Positions 28,574-37,053 of a stretch of DNA of 64,000 bases are shown one piece after another; within the stretch, counting starts at the first letter, position 1; every line of letters begins with the position of its first letter. The DNA comes from Natronorubrum halalkaliphilum (GTDB lineage Archaea; Halobacteriota; Halobacteria; Halobacteriales; Natrialbaceae), in contig NZ_WUYX01000024.1 in NCBI RefSeq assembly GCF_009834785.1, positions 24,615-88,614 on the forward strand. The letters run 5' to 3'. The position numbers were made by a program, and so were the translations under genes. Under the pieces are notes generated by a model. It saw nothing but the letters and a program-made list of their open reading frames with translations. It searched no databases and had not been told where the DNA came from.

Positions 28574-29362
28574 ATGGCGGGATCTGCTCGGCTGTGTGTG
28601 ACAAATCAGAAAGGAGGCGTCGGCAAGACGACCGTCGCGATCAATCTGGCAGGGGCGTTGAACGAACTCGGTCGAGACGTGCTCTTCGTCGATCTCGACC
28701 CGCAGGGCAACGCGACCGAAGGGCTCGGCATGCTCGAGACCTACGACGCCGAGCCGCCGTCGCTTCTCGACGCGCTCGTCGATCCGGCGGCCGTCGATCC
28801 CGAGGAGATCATCTATCGACACGCAGAGATGGACGTCGTCCCGGGGAACGTCGACATGAACGCGGCGGAGTCGACCCTGGTGCAGGAACCCGACGGTGAA
28901 ACCCGCCTCGACGCGGTACTGGAGCGCCTCGAGGCCGACTACGAGTTCGTTATCGTCGACTGTCCGCCGCATCTCGGACTGCTCACCGACAACGCCCTGT
29001 ACGCGACCGAAAACCTCGTGATTCCGGCGCTCGCCGAACCGACCAGCAAGCGATCGCTCGAACTGCTGTTCGACTACGTCGGCGCACTCGAGATGGATCA
29101 CGATATCGAGATCGAGCCGCGTGCACTCGTCGCCAACCGCATCGGGAACACTCGGCAAGCGACGGAGATGCTCGAGTGGTTCGACGACGCCTTGCCGGAC
29201 GTTCCCCTGTACCGCATCCGAAAGCGGGTCGCGCTCCAGCGAGCGTTCGCCGAGGGGAAGTCGGTCTTCGCAGTCGAGGAAGAGACGGATATGGACGAGG
29301 TATTTCTTACAATGGCCGAAACGCTAGCCGATCAGTTCAGTAACCGGGAGGTACCGGCATGA
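28574..29362 (+). CDS. ParA/Soj-family ATPase linked to chemotaxis
   Basis: A 262-residue deviant Walker A ATPase, starting at 28574 (MAGSARLCVTNQKGGVGKTT). KGGVGKTT is the signature motif, with DLDPQGNATEGLG and IVDCPPHLGLLTDNAL as further family motifs. It overlaps the following CheW gene by four bases (ATGA). No parB gene or centromere-like repeats were seen nearby. In several bacteria such ParA proteins place chemoreceptor arrays; coupling to a CheW gene here makes the same job likely, rather than chromosome or plasmid partition (inference). Confidence 0.88.
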   Translation: MAGSARLCVTNQKGGVGKTTVAINLAGALNELGRDVLFVDLDPQGNATEGLGMLETYDAEPPSLLDALVDPAAVDPEEIIYRHAEMDVVPGNVDMNAAESTLVQEPDGETRLDAVLERLEADYEFVIVDCPPHLGLLTDNALYATENLVIPALAEPTSKRSLELLFDYVGALEMDHDIEIEPRALVANRIGNTRQATEMLEWFDDALPDVPLYRIRKRVALQRAFAEGKSVFAVEEETDMDEVFLTMAETLADQFSNREVPA

Positions 29363-30504
29363 CGGACGACAGAGCGCGACGGATTCGCGATATCCGAAAG
29401 CGATCGACGGGCGGGGGAGAAGACGATGGCCACTCGGCCGATGAGGCCGACGCTGCCGACTCCAACTCGAGCGACGCCGAGGAGTCGTCGCCGGCCGAGC
29501 CGGAAACAGCCGACGTCGAGGATGTCGAGGACGCCGACGAAGCCAGTTCGGACGACGAGTCCACCGACGGGGCGACGGATAACGACGGAGCGGCAAACGG
29601 GCGAGACGACGCGCAGCCGTCGGATTCGGGCCACCCGTCGACCCAGGACGTCTCCGAGTCAGCTGCCGGCGCCGCCGACGATACGGGCGTCGATACCGAC
29701 GCATCCGGCGAGACCGTCTCCTACGACGAAACGGAGGCCACGGCGGAAATGACTGCACCACCTGCCCAACAGCCTGCCGGAACTGATTCCGACGGGCAAC
29801 CGACCCGAGCAGCCGAAGCGACCGGGTCCCCGCAGGCTGCCGGCAACCAGGGGACGACCGAATCGGCGCTGGGCGGGGCGATCGCCAGCTCGTCGGCGAC
29901 GCCGATGGTCGAAGACGTCGGCCAAGAGCCCACGGTCGACGCCTCGGCGATGCTCGAGGATACGGACGGCTACGGCGACGCGGCCGTCGGCCGGGAGAAC
30001 GCAGTGTTCGAGCAGGGGAACTCGCTGATCCACTCAGCGCACGAGGACGAGAACACGGTCCAGATGCTCGAGTTCTTCCTCAACGAGAACCGCTACGCGA
30101 TCGAAATCGACCGGATCAGCGCGATCGTCGAGATGAAAGACATCACTCGCTTCCCCCGCGGACCGGACGCGATCGACGGCGTGACCGATCTCCGCGGCGA
30201 GATCACGGGTGTCCTCGATCCGACGACCATGCTAGACGTCGAGCACAACGAACTGACCGACGATCAGTACATCGTCGTGCTCACGCGGGACGACGACAAG
30301 CAGAAGCTCGGCATCCGCGTCTCGGACGTCTCCCAGGCCGTAACCTACCGCGACTCCCAGATCGACGAAACCGGCAGCGTGATGGACGCCGCCGGAAGCC
30401 ACCAGCACGAGTGCGTCAAGGGCATCATCAAGAAAACCGCCGACGACCAGACTAGGCTCGTCGCGTGGCTGGATATCGACCAGCTCATCGAGAACACGGG
30501 TTAG
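29359..30504 (+). CDS. CheW-like coupling protein with long acidic N-terminal extension
   Basis: A 381-residue protein. Residues 1-230 are low-complexity and strongly acidic (Asp, Glu, Ser, Ala, Thr), likely disordered. The CheW domain is at about 233-380: QMLEFFLNENRYAIEIDRIS, then AIVEMKDITRFPRGPDAIDG, VTDLRGEITGVLDPTTML, and a final LDIDQLIENTG. Ordinary CheW is about 150 residues, so the extension doubles it. The start overlaps the ParA-like gene's stop, so the two proteins are made together. The extension may tether CheW to the ParA-like ATPase; its beginning (DDRARRIRDIRKRST) is basic and could be a contact segment. Confidence 0.9.
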   Translation: MTDDRARRIRDIRKRSTGGGEDDGHSADEADAADSNSSDAEESSPAEPETADVEDVEDADEASSDDESTDGATDNDGAANGRDDAQPSDSGHPSTQDVSESAAGAADDTGVDTDASGETVSYDETEATAEMTAPPAQQPAGTDSDGQPTRAAEATGSPQAAGNQGTTESALGGAIASSSATPMVEDVGQEPTVDASAMLEDTDGYGDAAVGRENAVFEQGNSLIHSAHEDENTVQMLEFFLNENRYAIEIDRISAIVEMKDITRFPRGPDAIDGVTDLRGEITGVLDPTTMLDVEHNELTDDQYIVVLTRDDDKQKLGIRVSDVSQAVTYRDSQIDETGSVMDAAGSHQHECVKGIIKKTADDQTRLVAWLDIDQLIENTG

Positions 30505-30645
30505 GCCGGTCGCTCGAGTTCGAACGGCGATCGATGATTGCGGCCGGGTATTTCCGAGGATTCCTTCCGAATCCACGCTTCCGAGAACGCCCCATATGAC
30601 TGTTGTGGCCGGGGTGAACCGTACGGTACCGAATCTGCAAAAACA

Positions 30646-30654
30646 CTTATTTAG
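30646..30654 (+). promoter_or_regulatory. TATA box ahead of a start codon at 30676
   Basis: CTTATTTAG, centred about 26 bases upstream of the ATG at 30676, exactly the leaderless spacing. It points to translation starting well before the CheW start at 30927. Confidence 0.5.
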
Positions 30655-30675
30655 CTGACGTCCGGTTTCACGACT

Positions 30676-30848
30676 ATGGCCAGCACCGACGGTGGAGCGT
30701 CTCGTCTCGAGATCGCTCGCACCCGGTCCATCGGGACCGTCGAGACGCTGGAGCGGTCCGAGGTGGGCCTCCGGGGGCGAGTACCGGAATACGGGAGGTC
30801 GACGACGTCGAATCGATCGCCGGGTGCACCGAACCGGGAACGGAACTG
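30676..30848 (+). CDS. Short frame before cheW, probably a frameshifted 5' part of one gene
   Basis: An ATG at 30676 with a leaderless TATA box opens a frame that reads well for about 33 codons (MASTDGGASRLEIARTRSIG, then VETLERSEVGLRG) up to a run of five G at 30773-30777. It then turns into unlikely Arg/Ser-rich sequence and stops at 30846-30848. One extra G in that run would instead join a good acidic sequence (REVDDVESIAGCTEPGTELI, then DEIERTVRWIP) that is in frame with cheW. The likeliest readings are a sequencing/assembly error or a real frameshift in an N-terminally extended CheW; a separate leader peptide is less likely. Confidence 0.4.
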
Positions 30849-30926
30849 ATCGACGAAATCGAACGCACCGTCCGTTGGATCCCGACGGGCGGACATCGAG
30901 ACGAACACAACGAGACCAAGAACACT

Positions 30927-31367
30927 ATGGCAACAACGAACCAACCCACGACCGACACCGAAACCAGCGCACACGTACTCGAGTTCGACCTCGGGGAGAA
31001 TCGCTACTGCGTCGATATCGGCTACGTCGCCGAAATCGTCAACACCGACGAACTGACGGCGATTCCGAACACGCTGGAACACGTCGAGGGCGTCATGGAT
31101 CTGCGCGGCGAAACGACCAAAATCGTCAATCTCCGGACGATCTTCGGCGAGAGCGAATCGGCCGAACTCGGGAATCGAATTATCGTCTTCAAGCGCAAAC
31201 GCGGCTCCGAAGAGCGGATCGGCTGGCTCGCCGACGAGGTCCACCAGGTTCGTAAGCTGCAGACGGAGGCGGTCGACACTTCCGTCGAGGGCACGGGAAT
31301 CGCGGGTATCGTCCGACAGGACGACGAGTTCGTCCTCTGGATCGATCCGACCGACGTTCGAGTCTGA
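30927..31367 (+). CDS. cheW: Chemotaxis coupling protein CheW
   Basis: A 146-residue CheW that links Htr transducers to CheA. The SH3-like double-barrel motifs are clear: HVLEFDLGENRYCVDIGYVA, LEHVEGVMDLRGETTKIVNL, RIIVFKRK and a final DEFVLWIDPTDVRV. It begins at the ATG at 30927 (MATTNQPTTDTETSAHVLEF). The same frame is open upstream with plausible coding sequence to about 30780, so the true start may be at 30676 with a frameshift. It is the second CheW of the locus, without the acidic extension of the other. Confidence 0.93.
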   Translation: MATTNQPTTDTETSAHVLEFDLGENRYCVDIGYVAEIVNTDELTAIPNTLEHVEGVMDLRGETTKIVNLRTIFGESESAELGNRIIVFKRKRGSEERIGWLADEVHQVRKLQTEAVDTSVEGTGIAGIVRQDDEFVLWIDPTDVRV

Positions 31368-31560
31368 GACGGCCAGCTATTCGTCGGGTCTGCCCTACCC
31401 GTATACCGGGGCGACCGCGAGGGGCCTTGCGATCGCACAGGCACTAATGTACAGTCGACCGTATCGGACCATCTCGAACGGCACTATCGGTTTTCGTGTG
31501 AGGTAATCTTCCGCACAGCCCCGTCTCAGGAGAGCGACGAGTGATTTCGCGTAGCCAACA

Positions 31561-31568
31561 GATATATG
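31561..31568 (+). promoter_or_regulatory. TATA box of the globin-coupled transducer gene
   Basis: GATATATG, about 29 bases before the ATG at 31594; leaderless spacing. Confidence 0.45.
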
Positions 31569-31593
31569 ACCGGATCCGACAAATGCGGGGATA

Positions 31594-33246
31594 ATGACTA
31601 CCCAGAGGGGCGGCCACAAAGTCGAGGCTGCCGATCGAAGACAGGTAGACGGACGCGAACTGACTGACGAACTCGGCGTCGATCGCCAGGAGATCGAGTG
31701 GCGCAAGGAGTTCACCGAATTCGGTCCCGACGACGTCGAACGGCTCGAGTCCATGGCACCGCTGTTCGATGACATCGCCGACGATCTGGTTGCGGAGTTC
31801 TACGATCACCTCCAATCGTTCTCGGAGTCGAACGCGATTCTCGACTCGTCCTCGAAACAGATCGAGGCGCTCGAGCGCACTCAGTACGAGTATCTCACGA
31901 CGCTCGGCAGCGGCGAGTACGACCGGCAGTACTTCGACCGACGCGCCCGGGTCGGCAAGATCCACGATATGCTCGATCTTGGGCCGAAGTTCTACCTCGG
32001 CAGTTACGCGAACTACTACGACGGCATTCTCTCTGCGATCGCCGCCGACGGCCAATCGGAACTCGCGGCGTCGACGGTCGACGTCGGGACAGATTCGTCC
32101 GCGACGCGGACCGGCACCGAACTCGAGCACGGTGGCGACGACGCCGAATCCGTCGCGACCGAGGGGAGTCGAGCGCCCACGGCCGAGTTCGAGTCCGAGT
32201 CCGAGAGCGGGAGCGAGAGCAAGGAAGAGGAACTCGTCTCCCTCGCCGATGCCCAGGCAGTTATCGACGACGTCGTCGAGCGCTCGCTGTCGGCGCTCAA
32301 ACTGCTGAACCTCGATCAGCAGATCGCGATGGAGACGTACATCCACGCCTACTCGGACATCGAAACGGAACTCGAGCGCCGACGGGAGGTCTCGGAGAAC
32401 GTCCAGAGCTCGGTCACGGAGCTGCGGGACAGTTCCGAATCGGTCTCGGAACGCTCCGACGAGATCAGCGATCTCGCGGACGACCAGTCCGAAGCGATGG
32501 GCGAGATCTCGAGTGAAGTGGCCGGGCTGTCGGCGACGGTCGAGGAGATCGCCTCCAACGCGGAAGAGGTTAGCGCGACCAGCGAACAGGCCGAAACGAT
32601 CGCCGGCGACACGACGACGACGGCCGAGGAAGCCATCGACAAGATGGAGGCCGTCGAGGCGGCGGCCGACGAGGTGACCGAGGACGTCGAGGCCCTCCGG
32701 GAGAACGTCCAACAGATCGACGAGATCGTCGACGTGATCAACGATATCGCCGACCAGACGAATCTGCTCGCGTTGAACGCCTCGATCGAGGCCGCGACCG
32801 CCGGCGAGGCCGGCGACGGGTTCGCCGTCGTCGCGAACGAAGTCAAATCGCTGGCCGAAGAGTCCCAGGAGGAGGCGACCAACATCGAGCGAATGGTCGA
32901 CCAGATCCAGGACGATACCCGGGAAACCGTCGACAGTCTCGAGACCGCAAACGGCGAGATCTCGGCCGGCGTCGATCTGGTCGAGGAGACCGTCGACAAC
33001 TTAGAGCGGATCGAGGAGTCGATCCAGGAGGCGAGCACCGGAATCCAGGAGGTGGCGATGGCGACCGACGATCAGGCCGCAAGCACCGAGGAGGTCGCGA
33101 GCATGACCGACACCGCGATGGATCAATCTCAGGAAGTCGCCAGGGAGATCGCGGCGATCGTCGAGAGCAACGAACAGGTCGACGAGTTGATCGACGAGAT
33201 CGAGAACGAAGTCCGACGGCTCTCCGGAAACAGCGCTGCGCGATAA
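31594..33246 (+). CDS. hemAT: Globin-coupled aerotaxis transducer (HemAT-like)
   Basis: A 550-residue soluble transducer. Residues about 30-150 form a globin-coupled sensor domain ([20 protein letters not shown], then FYDHLQSF and [16 protein letters not shown]); His124 in GKIHDML matches the proximal haem ligand of HemAT (His123 in the Halobacterium protein). An acidic linker at 165-215 is followed by the methyl-accepting signalling domain, with the hairpin tip [19 protein letters not shown] and [15 protein letters not shown]. No membrane helix. It binds O2 through haem and signals aerotaxis to CheA/CheW; methylation sites would be the Glu/Gln pairs in the helices. Confidence 0.93.
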   Translation: MTTQRGGHKVEAADRRQVDGRELTDELGVDRQEIEWRKEFTEFGPDDVERLESMAPLFDDIADDLVAEFYDHLQSFSESNAILDSSSKQIEALERTQYEYLTTLGSGEYDRQYFDRRARVGKIHDMLDLGPKFYLGSYANYYDGILSAIAADGQSELAASTVDVGTDSSATRTGTELEHGGDDAESVATEGSRAPTAEFESESESGSESKEEELVSLADAQAVIDDVVERSLSALKLLNLDQQIAMETYIHAYSDIETELERRREVSENVQSSVTELRDSSESVSERSDEISDLADDQSEAMGEISSEVAGLSATVEEIASNAEEVSATSEQAETIAGDTTTTAEEAIDKMEAVEAAADEVTEDVEALRENVQQIDEIVDVINDIADQTNLLALNASIEAATAGEAGDGFAVVANEVKSLAEESQEEATNIERMVDQIQDDTRETVDSLETANGEISAGVDLVEETVDNLERIEESIQEASTGIQEVAMATDDQAASTEEVASMTDTAMDQSQEVAREIAAIVESNEQVDELIDEIENEVRRLSGNSAAR

Positions 33247-33350
33247 CGACGAGCAGTCGGATACGGATATAGATACGGAGACGAACGGAAACACGAACGC
33301 GGACGCAGTACGCGTCCTCCAGCCTACAGCCGCTCTTCGTCGAGTCGCCG

Positions 33351-33370
33351 AAAAAACGGACTCGAGTCCG
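33351..33370 (-). terminator. Hairpin plus T-run terminator after the first rhodopsin-like gene
   Basis: On the minus strand the perfect palindrome CGGACTCGAGTCCG (33357-33370) is followed by six T (33351-33356). It starts three bases after the stop of the 33373-34128 gene and would end the htr-opsin transcript. Confidence 0.6.
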
Positions 33371-33372
33371 TC

Positions 33373-34128
33373 TCAATCCGCCGTCGTGACACCGGAAACG
33401 CCGGCGCCGGATCCGTCAACGGATTCCGTCGTCGCGTGTGAACGGTCGATCGTCGAGACGGCGGCGTCCTCGAGTGCGGCCTCGCTTCGGAGCAAGATCG
33501 CACCGAAGCCCGCCAGCCAGACGAGATCGAGATACGTCGCGATCGTCTGCCCAACGAAGGCGTCGGTGAAGTTGAGGTTCTGCTCGGAGAGCATCCCGGT
33601 GATGATGAGCCCGATGAACACCAGCAGCGAGAGATTCTTCAACTTCCCGTACAGGAGGGTTCGCTCGCCGCTGACCGCCGTCGCTTCTCGAGCGAGCGGA
33701 CCGACCAGGACGTAGATCATGCCGAGCAGCGCCGCGAAGATCGCCACCGAGACGACGGTGCCGGCGATCCCGCTGAGAACCCAACTCGCCATCGTGGCCC
33801 AAAGACAGGTCAGGATGGTCCCGAGCAACGCGAGCGTGTAGCGGCGGTCGGCGTCGGTAGTCACCTCCAGTACGTAACAGACCGCCGCCCACGCGATCGA
33901 ATAGCCGATAAACCGGGCGACGGATTCCGTTCGACCGCTCGTGGTGACGGTCAGCAGTTCCGCAGCCATCAGCAGGTAGGCGCCGCTCATGGCACCGCAG
34001 GCGACGACGACGGCATAGCCGTAGTATCGACAGGCGTCGGAGAGGCGCCGGGTCCACAGCAGAAACCCGATCGCCATGGCCGCGAGAATCGCGCCCGTCG
34101 CCGCGAACACGGTCGTGTTCTCGATCAT
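33373..34128 (-). CDS. Sensory-rhodopsin-II-like membrane protein without the retinal lysine
   Basis: A 251-residue seven-helix protein that aligns with N. pharaonis SRII with the same numbering. Helix C keeps Arg72 (ARFIGYSIAW) but position 75, the counterion Asp in SRII, is Gly, and positions 79-81 (Thr-Thr-Pro) are Ala-Trp-Ala. Helix G reads TYLDLVWLAGFGAIL: Tyr199 and Asp201 are kept, but position 205, the Schiff-base Lys, is Leu. Helix F loses Tyr174, Pro175 and Trp178. It therefore cannot bind retinal in the usual way. Tyr199 is the SRII residue that contacts HtrII. It starts two bases after the stop of an HtrII-like transducer, the same order as htr-sop pairs. It may sense something else or be a structural partner. 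Confidence 0.85.
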   Translation of the reverse strand: MIENTTVFAATGAILAAMAIGFLLWTRRLSDACRYYGYAVVVACGAMSGAYLLMAAELLTVTTSGRTESVARFIGYSIAWAAVCYVLEVTTDADRRYTLALLGTILTCLWATMASWVLSGIAGTVVSVAIFAALLGMIYVLVGPLAREATAVSGERTLLYGKLKNLSLLVFIGLIITGMLSEQNLNFTDAFVGQTIATYLDLVWLAGFGAILLRSEAALEDAAVSTIDRSHATTESVDGSGAGVSGVTTAD

Positions 34129-34130
34129 CC

Positions 34131-35765
34131 TCAGTCGTCACCCGCGATTCCGGCCGGTTTCGGGGCCGATTTCGTCTCGAGCGTGAACGTCTCAACGAGT
34201 TCGTTCAGGCGTTGTGCCTGCTCGTCGAGTTCGCTCGCCGTCGTGGACACCGCTTCGGTCGTCGCGGTCGTCTCCTCGGAGGCGGCCGCGACCTGCTCGG
34301 TCTGGCTGCTCGTCTCCGCCGAGACGCTGGTCACGTCGTCGACGATCGTCGCCAGTTCCTGTGCGGAACTCGCCTGATCGTCAGCCGTCTGCGTGATCTC
34401 CTGTACGCTGGCGTCCATCTGATCGGCTTCGGCACTGATCGTATCGAGTTGGGACTGCAACTCGTCGACGCGCTCGGCGGTCGTTTTGATGCTCGAGTCG
34501 ACGTCGGTGATCTCGTCCGCGGTCGTCTCCGTCCGGGAGCGGATCGATTCCAGCGTGCCCTCGATCTCGTCGACGGCGTCCATCGTCTCCTCGGCGAGGG
34601 ACTTGATCTCGTTGGCGACGACGGCGAATCCGTCGCCGGCCTCGCCGGCGGTCGCGGCCTCGATCGAGGCGTTCAACGCGAGCAGGTTCGTCTGATCGGC
34701 GATGTTGTCGATAAGGGTGATGACCTCGCCGATCTGTGCCGCCTCGTGGTTGAGTTCTTCGACCGTATCGACGACGCTATCGGTCGTCTCGACCAGCGAG
34801 TCGATGTTGTCCGCCGCGTCGGCCGCCGCGTCCTCGCCGTCGTCTGCGAGAGACGCCATCTCCGTCGATTGGGTCGCGATTTCGGACGTCGTGGCGGCGA
34901 CTTCCTCGGTCGCCGCGGACAGATCGCTGACCTCGCTCGCCGCGATCTCGAGGTCGTCCGTCTGGCTCGCCGCTCCGTCGGCGATCTCCTGGATCGACTC
35001 GGAGACTTCTTGGCTGGCCGAGCGGATCTGTTGGCTCGAGCCCTGCAACTCTCCCGACATCTCGTCGACCGTGTCGGTCGCATCCTGTACTTCCGAGATG
35101 ACGTCCCCGATTCGGTCGAGCATTTCGTTGAACGACCGAGCGATCGCTCGCATCGCCTCGTCGTCGACCTGCGGATCGAGGCGCTGTCCGAGGTTGCCGT
35201 CAGCGCAGTCGTCCATCACTGCGGAGAAGCGTTGTGCCTCCTCGACCAGCCGTTCGTTTCGCCGCTCGGACTCCCGCTGCAGTTCCTGAATCTGCTCGCG
35301 TTCTTCTTCGAGCTGTTCGGCCTGCTGTTCGGCGTCTCGCTGTGCGGCCTCGGCGCGTTCCTGTTCGGCCTCGACCTCCTTGAGGGTCGTCTCGAGCGAG
35401 GCACGCATCGCATCGACCGAGCCGTACAGTGCGCCGACCTCGTCCATTCGATCCGTCTCGAGATCGACGTCGAAATCGCCGTCGCCGATCTGTTCCGCCT
35501 TGTCCCCGAGTTGTCGAAGCGAGAGGGCGACGTTCCCCCCGAGGACGATTCCGACGAGACCGAGATTGACCGAGAACACGACCAGCAGCCCCGTCAACGA
35601 AGCGATGGCCCGATTCTCGAGTGCCTCCGCTGGCCCGGAGACGACGTGGAGCCCGAACAGCGCTCCGAATCCGACCGTGACCGCGACGACACAGCCCAAC
35701 GCGACGCCGATTTTCAGACTATACTGTCTCCGAATACGTTTCGGCACCAGTGATTCGATTTGCAT
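34131..35765 (-). CDS. HtrII-like membrane transducer (methyl-accepting taxis protein)
   Basis: A 544-residue transducer. TM1 is at about 19-42 and TM2 at about 55-78, with only about 12 residues outside, as in HtrII proteins that sense through a partner receptor rather than a periplasmic domain. TM2 has [20 protein letters not shown], close to NpHtrII; Asn67 corresponds to HtrII Asn74, which hydrogen-bonds SRII Tyr199. The HAMP domain follows ([20 protein letters not shown]), then a coiled coil and the signalling hairpin ([34 protein letters not shown]). Its partner should be the adjacent rhodopsin-like protein(s). A TATA-like ACTATATG near 35838-35850 (minus strand) is a possible promoter with a short leader. 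Confidence 0.9.
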   Translation of the reverse strand: MQIESLVPKRIRRQYSLKIGVALGCVVAVTVGFGALFGLHVVSGPAEALENRAIASLTGLLVVFSVNLGLVGIVLGGNVALSLRQLGDKAEQIGDGDFDVDLETDRMDEVGALYGSVDAMRASLETTLKEVEAEQERAEAAQRDAEQQAEQLEEEREQIQELQRESERRNERLVEEAQRFSAVMDDCADGNLGQRLDPQVDDEAMRAIARSFNEMLDRIGDVISEVQDATDTVDEMSGELQGSSQQIRSASQEVSESIQEIADGAASQTDDLEIAASEVSDLSAATEEVAATTSEIATQSTEMASLADDGEDAAADAADNIDSLVETTDSVVDTVEELNHEAAQIGEVITLIDNIADQTNLLALNASIEAATAGEAGDGFAVVANEIKSLAEETMDAVDEIEGTLESIRSRTETTADEITDVDSSIKTTAERVDELQSQLDTISAEADQMDASVQEITQTADDQASSAQELATIVDDVTSVSAETSSQTEQVAAASEETTATTEAVSTTASELDEQAQRLNELVETFTLETKSAPKPAGIAGDD

Positions 35766-35986
35766 TCCGTATATTACCTTTCCGCGACCGCAGAGTCCGT
35801 TATCCGGCGATCGCTATCTACTGAAAGGTCACAACGCAGCACATATAGTCGTTATTGCCATCTGCCACCGTCCGCTCCACGGGAGGGGGCGAGTACCGTT
35901 GATTCATACGGATTGCTGTAACGATTTGCCGACGCAACCGCGACCCGGGCGGCGGTTGCGCCGGAAATGACGTACAGTAAACCGGC

Positions 35987-36736
35987 TCAGTCCGCCGCGT
36001 CGAGGCCGGAGCCGTCGGCGTCGGCCTCGCCGGTATCGACCAGTTCGGAGAAGAGTTCCGTCGACGCAGCCGTCTGTTCGAGCGCTGTCCCGCTCCGAAG
36101 AACGAGGCCGCCGAAGCCGGCCAGCAAGACGACGTCGATGTACGTCGCCGCCACCTGCCCGACGAAGCCGTCGGTCAGTGCGAGGTTCTGCTGTGAGATG
36201 AGACCGAGGACGATCAGCCCGAACCACGCGAGCAAGACGAGGTTTTTCAGTTTGTCGTACAGGAGGAGTCGCTCGCCGCTTACCGACGCCGCCGTCCGCG
36301 CGACCGGGCCGAGGAGTAGGTAGACGAGACCGACGAACGCCGCGAGGGTCCCCACCGAGGCGAGGGTCGCACCCGTCTCGCCCAGAACCCAGCCCGCAAA
36401 GGTCGTCCAGAGCGTCAGCATACTACACGCGAACAGTGCGAGGGTGTACCGTCGTCCCGCGTCGGAGACGGCCCCCAGAACGTAGCTGATCGTCGCCCAG
36501 ACGATCGAGTAGCCGAGAAAACGCGCCACCGACTCCTCGGTTCCCGACGTACTGACGGTCAACAGCTCCAGCGACATGATCAAGTAGGTTCCGCTCATGG
36601 CGCCGGCGGCGAGTGTAGCCGCGTAGCCGTAGCGCCGACGGCTCGTCGGCACGCGTCGCGTCCAGAGCAAGAATACAAGCGCCAGCACGCCGAGCACGAC
36701 GGCCGAGACCGCGAGAACGGTCGATTGCTCGATCAT
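35987..36736 (-). CDS. Second sensory-rhodopsin-II-like protein without the retinal lysine
   Basis: A 249-residue seven-helix paralogue of the protein at 33373-34128, with the same changes at the same numbering: Gly75 in ARFLGYSIVW, and Leu205 in TYIDVVLLAGFGGLV with Tyr199 and Asp201 kept. Trp171 is retained here (LLAWFGLIVLG) but Tyr174, Pro175 and Trp178 are replaced. Shared signatures with the first copy include FLLWTRR, SVSGERLLLYDKLKNL and DGFVGQ. The divergence of the rest shows an old duplication under selection to stay intact, not decay. It lies 221 bases upstream of the HtrII-like gene on the same strand, so it may share that transducer. Confidence 0.85.
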   Translation of the reverse strand: MIEQSTVLAVSAVVLGVLALVFLLWTRRVPTSRRRYGYAATLAAGAMSGTYLIMSLELLTVSTSGTEESVARFLGYSIVWATISYVLGAVSDAGRRYTLALFACSMLTLWTTFAGWVLGETGATLASVGTLAAFVGLVYLLLGPVARTAASVSGERLLLYDKLKNLVLLAWFGLIVLGLISQQNLALTDGFVGQVAATYIDVVLLAGFGGLVLRSGTALEQTAASTELFSELVDTGEADADGSGLDAAD

Positions 36737-37053
36737 CGCCGGCCCTCCGTCGCTCGAGCGAACGAGTCCGGACTGCCGCGACTCTCGAGAGTCCGTTCGC
36801 CGGTGTGACCCTGGTCACGAGGGTCCGTCCCCGCCGTGTCTCGGAGACGAATCGATCGTGTAGCTGCTCGGTTCCACTGGTGGCCGCGAATTCGGTTCGG
36901 TTTCAATGATTTCGATTGCATCGTGTATCGCTGGCTCCCTGAGCCCTGCTTACGACTACGTTCTGTGGAGCACACATAACGATTGTTGCCAACCCACAGA
37001 TCCACACGCCACGAGATCTCGGACTTCGTGTGCCATCGGCGCGTACGGTCTCG
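36737..37053. other. Intergenic region
   Basis: About 320 bases between the second rhodopsin-like gene and the soluble PAS transducer, both on the minus strand. No gene, strong TATA element or repeat was identified. Confidence 0.45.

Noticed and set aside
36423..36818. Arg-rich frame overlapping the second rhodopsin-like gene
   Set aside because: Shadow frame; the seven-helix frame is clearly the coding one.
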